From Corinectria fuckeliana (taxonomy: Eukaryota > Ascomycota > Sordariomycetes > Hypocreales > Nectriaceae): DNA of 64,000 nt. Both the position numbers and the translations under genes were made by a program. The notes below the pieces were generated by a model. The model was not told where the DNA came from. It saw only the letters and a program-made list of their open reading frames with translations, and did no database searches. Location of the stretch: assembly GCA_019137255.1 (NCBI GenBank), contig WPDH01000055.1, positions 62,001 to 126,000 on the forward strand. Reading direction: 5' to 3'. This document shows positions 60,792 to 64,000 of this stretch, piece after piece. Positions within the stretch are counted from its first letter, which is position 1. Each line of letters begins with the position of its first letter.

Positions 60792-60868
60792 GAGTTGTGC
60801 TATTCCTGTTGTGGCATATGTCTATTCAGCCCGACTAGAAACATCATACAGCCTATATAGCACGACTC
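60792..60868. mobile_element. 77-bp inverted-repeat element, related to the element at 18694
   Basis: GAGTTGTGCTAT at 60792-60803 is the near reverse complement of ATAGCACGACTC at 60857-60868 (11 of 12). Both ends match the GAGTCGTGCTAT terminus of the 212-bp element at 18694. The core includes CATATGTCT, also found at 57922. This is a non-coding, MITE-like deletion form. Confidence 0.55.
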
Positions 60869-61147
60869 AAATATATGGTCAATCGGGACTAGATCATAAA
60901 TAGATCATGCCCAGCTCCGGGTCCCGGGTGGATCTTATCGTCCGATTAAATTTGCTCTCTAGAGGCCGAACCTGAGGCCCCGGAACGGATATATCGGCCC
61001 CGGTTCTAACGCGTCGTGCCCGCGGGATGTTGAATATGTCCGGCGCCGAGATCCATTCTAGGCATCAACTTACCCACCAGGATTTCTGTCTTACAATCCC
61101 ACTGCTTTCATTGACCGACTCATATCGCCCTCTGTTTGCTACCAGCC

Positions 61148-62870
61148 ATGCTGAAGCCGCACACTACCACCGCGATGCCTAACAAGAGGCTCCTTTCCCG
61201 CAGCCAGGTCCTGGGCCTGATTGCAGAAGGGCAGCACATTGTCATCGTCGACCAACATGTCCTCAGGGTGGACAGTTGGCTTCAATACCATCCCGGCGGC
61301 GACAAGACCATCAAGCACATGGTTGGACGTGACGCAACGGACGAGGTTACTGTGTACGTTTTGTTGTGTTTCTCCACGCCGGTACTCCAGCTGACCGCCG
61401 CTTTCGTGCAGACTCCATGCCCCCGAGACCAAGGAACAGATGATGCGATATCGAATCGGGAGAATAGAGGGCCACTGGAAGAACGTCTTGCCCCCAATCC
61501 AAGGCGGCCATGTTCGAGCGTCGGCCGAAGGAGAAGGAGTGCATTCTACGTCAACATCTTCGTCTAGCGAAACTAGCTCTCGCGAAATGTCGCCCGACTT
61601 TGATACACCAGACGCGACCCTGCATCGTCGTCACGGGATCATGCCATCTTCGCCCTCTACCTCGAGCCTGTCGGCGGCAGAAGAGGAGAGCACGGAACAG
61701 AAAAGCCCCAACGGCTTCCTCGACGCGCAAACGAGAAGCGAAATCACCCTGGACCTCGACAAATATCCTTCGCTGGACGACGAGACCCAGAACGACATCG
61801 TGCACAGGTACCGGCTGCTGGAGGAGCGATTAAAGGTTGAGGGGCTGTTCCAGTGCAACTACAGAGCGTATGCTGCCGAGATCACTCGATACATCATGCT
61901 GTTCTCGGGAATGCTGTTCTTCCTGAGTCTAAGATGGTACGTTCCCAGTGCCATCTGTCTTGGTGTCCTCTGGCAGCAGTTGGTCTTTGCTGCGCACGAC
62001 GCCGGCCATATGGGCATCACCCACAACTTCCATGTCGACTCTTGCATTGCCATCTTCATCGGCGACTTCCTAGGCGGCCTCTCGATGGGATGGTGGAAGC
62101 GCAATCACAACATCCACCACATCGTTACGAATCACCCTGAGCATGATCCGGACATCGAGCACATGCCCTTCCTCGCCGTCTCCCACCGCCTCCTCGGGGA
62201 TCTCTTCTCTACCTACTACGAGCGGGTGATGACCTACGACGCCTTTGCCAAGGTTTTGCTAAGAGTCCAACCGTATACTTATTACATCTTGATGCTATTT
62301 GGCCGCTTCAACCTCTACTTCCTCTCGTGGGATCATCTACTTGCTAGACGCGGACCAAAGAAAGGCCCAGCTGCGTACCAGTTCCCTCTCGAGCTGGTCG
62401 GCCAGGCCTTCTTCTGGACCTGGTTCGGCTACGGCATCCTCTACAAGTGCATTCCGACAGGCTGGGATCGCTTCATCTTCGTCATCACCAGCCACATGCT
62501 CCAGTCGCCGCTACACGTCCAATTCACCCTGTCCCACTTCGCCATGAGCACAGCGGACCTCGGGGTAGACGAATCCTTCCCGCAGAAGATGCTGCGCACG
62601 ACGATGGATGTTGACTGCCCGACTTGGCTGGACTTTTTACACGGCGGCCTGCAGTTCCAGGCGATCCATCACTTGTACCCCCGTATGCCGCGCCATAACT
62701 TGCGTCGCGCCCAAAGCCTGGTGCAGGAGTTTTGCGCAGAGGTTGGGATTCCCTATGCCCTGTATGGCTTCGTGGACTGCAATAAAGAGGTTGTGGGCAA
62801 GCTTGCGGAAGTGTCGCGGCAGGCGGCTATCTTGGCCGAGTGTCAGAGAGTTGCGGCCAAGCACGGCTGA
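61148..62870 (+). CDS. Delta-8 sphingolipid desaturase (cytochrome b5-fused), 554 aa
   Basis: Exons are 61148-61353 and 61412-62870 with a 58-nt intron (GTACGT...GTGCAG). The enzyme inserts the delta-8 trans double bond into the long-chain base of ceramides at the endoplasmic reticulum, on the way to fungal glucosylceramides. Residues about 14-110 form a cytochrome b5 domain with haem ligands in YHPGG (H48) and VLHAPE (H71). A Ser-rich linker follows, then a membrane desaturase domain with the three histidine boxes HDAGH (264-268), HNIHH (301-305) and QAIHH (485-489). The Gln in the third box is typical of front-end and sphingolipid desaturases. The ATG at 61148 sits in a good context (CCAGCCATG); one at 61175 is an alternative. 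No defect is seen. Confidence 0.93.
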
Positions 62871-62962
62871 GTTAATAAGCGCTGTAAAGGTCTGAGAGAC
62901 TAGCTACAAACAATAATTCCTACTTCACCTTTTCACTCCATACACAGCCACCAACCAAAAAC

Positions 62963-63733
62963 ATGGCGACAATTCACATCCTGCGCCACGGGCAAGCAGT
63001 CCACAAGTGAGCCTCCAACTCCAAGTAATCGAGCGAGTCTACATCTAACCCGACGGCCTTCAGCGTGCAGAGGGGCTACCCGCACCGAGACCCTCCCCTG
63101 ACCGAACTCGGATCGCAGCAGGCCAAGAAGGTCCAGCCACCCGCCCAGCCCGACCTCATCCTGATATCCCCCATGACGCGGACGATCCAGACAGCTCTCG
63201 TCGTCTTCCACGAGCTTCTCGACGCCTCTCCCGCCAAGGTCGAGGTACAAATCTGGCCGGACTTGCGCGAAGGCTACGACGCCATCTGCAACAAGGGCGT
63301 CGCCCGCGCAGACATCGCTGCCAAATTTCCGCAGTTTGATTTCTCGGCCTGCGACGAGGAATGGGATTATCCGCCGCACAGCGCCGAAGACGCCACAGCA
63401 CGCGCCGAGAGGGTTCGGCAGCGCCTCGAGGCTCTGTCTAGCTCCTACAGAGACATCTTTCTTCTTACGCACCGCGGATTCATTGCTTTTCTTGTTCAGG
63501 GAGCAAGATTTGATGTTTGTGGTATGACTGCCTTTGAAGAAACGGACCTCCTAATTCCTGGCTTATGATCCTATCTAGAATGCCGGTCTTACAGGTTCGC
63601 CACCGAGGTAGAGGAGGCCAGACACGGCGTCAACTGTGACACTGGCGCCCAGCAGGACTTTGGTCCGAGCCTGCTACTACCATATTTTCCCGCGCCGGAG
63701 GATAAAGAGAAGGAACTGAAGGTCACCAGCTGA
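62963..63733 (+). CDS. Histidine phosphatase (phosphoglycerate mutase-like) family protein, 218 aa, three exons
   Basis: Exons are 62963-63006, 63064-63521 and 63579-63733; the two 57-nt introns have GTGAGC...TTCAG and GTATGA...TCTAG ends. The protein opens MATIHILRHGQAVHN, giving the RHG motif with the phospho-accepting His9. R54 lies in SPMTRTIQT, E84 in LREGYD and the second catalytic His151 in LLTHRGF, the full active-site set. The family transfers or removes phosphate through phospho-His. Short fungal members are soluble, of unknown substrate, and are usually annotated as phosphoglycerate mutase family. It starts 93 bp after the desaturase stop, on the same strand. The third exon restores FDVCECRSYRFATE, and without the second splice the frame would stop at 63568. 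Confidence 0.9.
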
Positions 63734-64000
63734 GTACCTGAGTACCACGAATGTAGTCGTCTTAGCGCTAGTTAAGTTTCAACGCGCTCATGCGTACACT
63801 CGAAGGCCTCTCTATTATCGTTATTCACCAGCTATAATAGTATAAAGCTAGTTAAGGGGAGCGAGCGCAGTATTACCTGAAGGTTTCCTATCAGTGTTGT
63901 TGTGACGTACTAAAGTACGCGAAGAGCTAACTAACAGGTTGCTTTGGAGACATGTCACCCATGGGTGTTGTCAAACATCTGCTATGGAGAGGCTTCCTGA
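63734..64000. other. Downstream flank of the histidine-phosphatase gene
   Basis: The last 267 bases contain no reading frame of note. Confidence 0.5.

Overview
The window is nuclear DNA of a filamentous ascomycete, most likely a sordariomycete. The evidence is short spliceosomal introns (51-96 nt) with GTAAGT-like donors and CTAAC-like branch sites, monocistronic genes with long spacers, a cytochrome-b5-fused sphingolipid desaturase, HET-like and fungal C2H2 gene remnants, and an 11.5-kb block whose base composition is the signature of saturating repeat-induced point mutation (RIP). I cannot name the genus from sequence alone.

Region 1 (1-18.1 kb) is core chromosome. It holds the 3' end of an unidentified basic protein (+), a Ser/Pro-rich 561-aa protein (-), about 8.7 kb without a supportable gene, and the four-exon gene for the largest subunit of RNA polymerase III (-).

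Region 2 (18.1-39.1 kb) is sparse. It contains a 212-bp inverted-repeat element, a HET-like remnant, an unusually GC-rich metallo-beta-lactamase-fold gene (+) that converges on a 150-aa orphan gene (-), an 81-aa orphan gene (-), several short tandem repeats, and long stretches with no gene I can support.

Region 3 (39.1-50.6 kb) is an AT-rich, RIP-saturated block almost devoid of CA, TG and CG dinucleotides. Inside it two copies of one ~1.9-kb retroelement are nested, one inserted in the other. Both are bounded by apparent target-site duplications (14 and 11 bp). On the minus strand, through many stop codons, they resemble a Tad-like LINE Gag (ORF1) with no room for a reverse transcriptase.

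Region 4 (50.6-60.9 kb) is the accessory flank of that block. It has a RIP-broken C2H2 zinc-finger gene, two paralogous two-exon genes of 255 aa each (53.2 and 57.0 kb) with conserved promoters, a kinase-fold phosphotransferase gene broken by one CAG-to-TAG change between them, a secreted Ser/Thr-rich protein, and further inverted-repeat elements. Region 5 (61.1-64 kb) returns to ordinary genes: a delta-8 sphingolipid desaturase and a histidine-phosphatase (phosphoglycerate mutase-like) protein, both on +.

The genes do not form a pathway. The main theme is the contrast between intact housekeeping genes and a RIP-eroded accessory segment. The best candidates for something undescribed are the ORF1-only LINE-like family and the duplicated 255-aa gene family.
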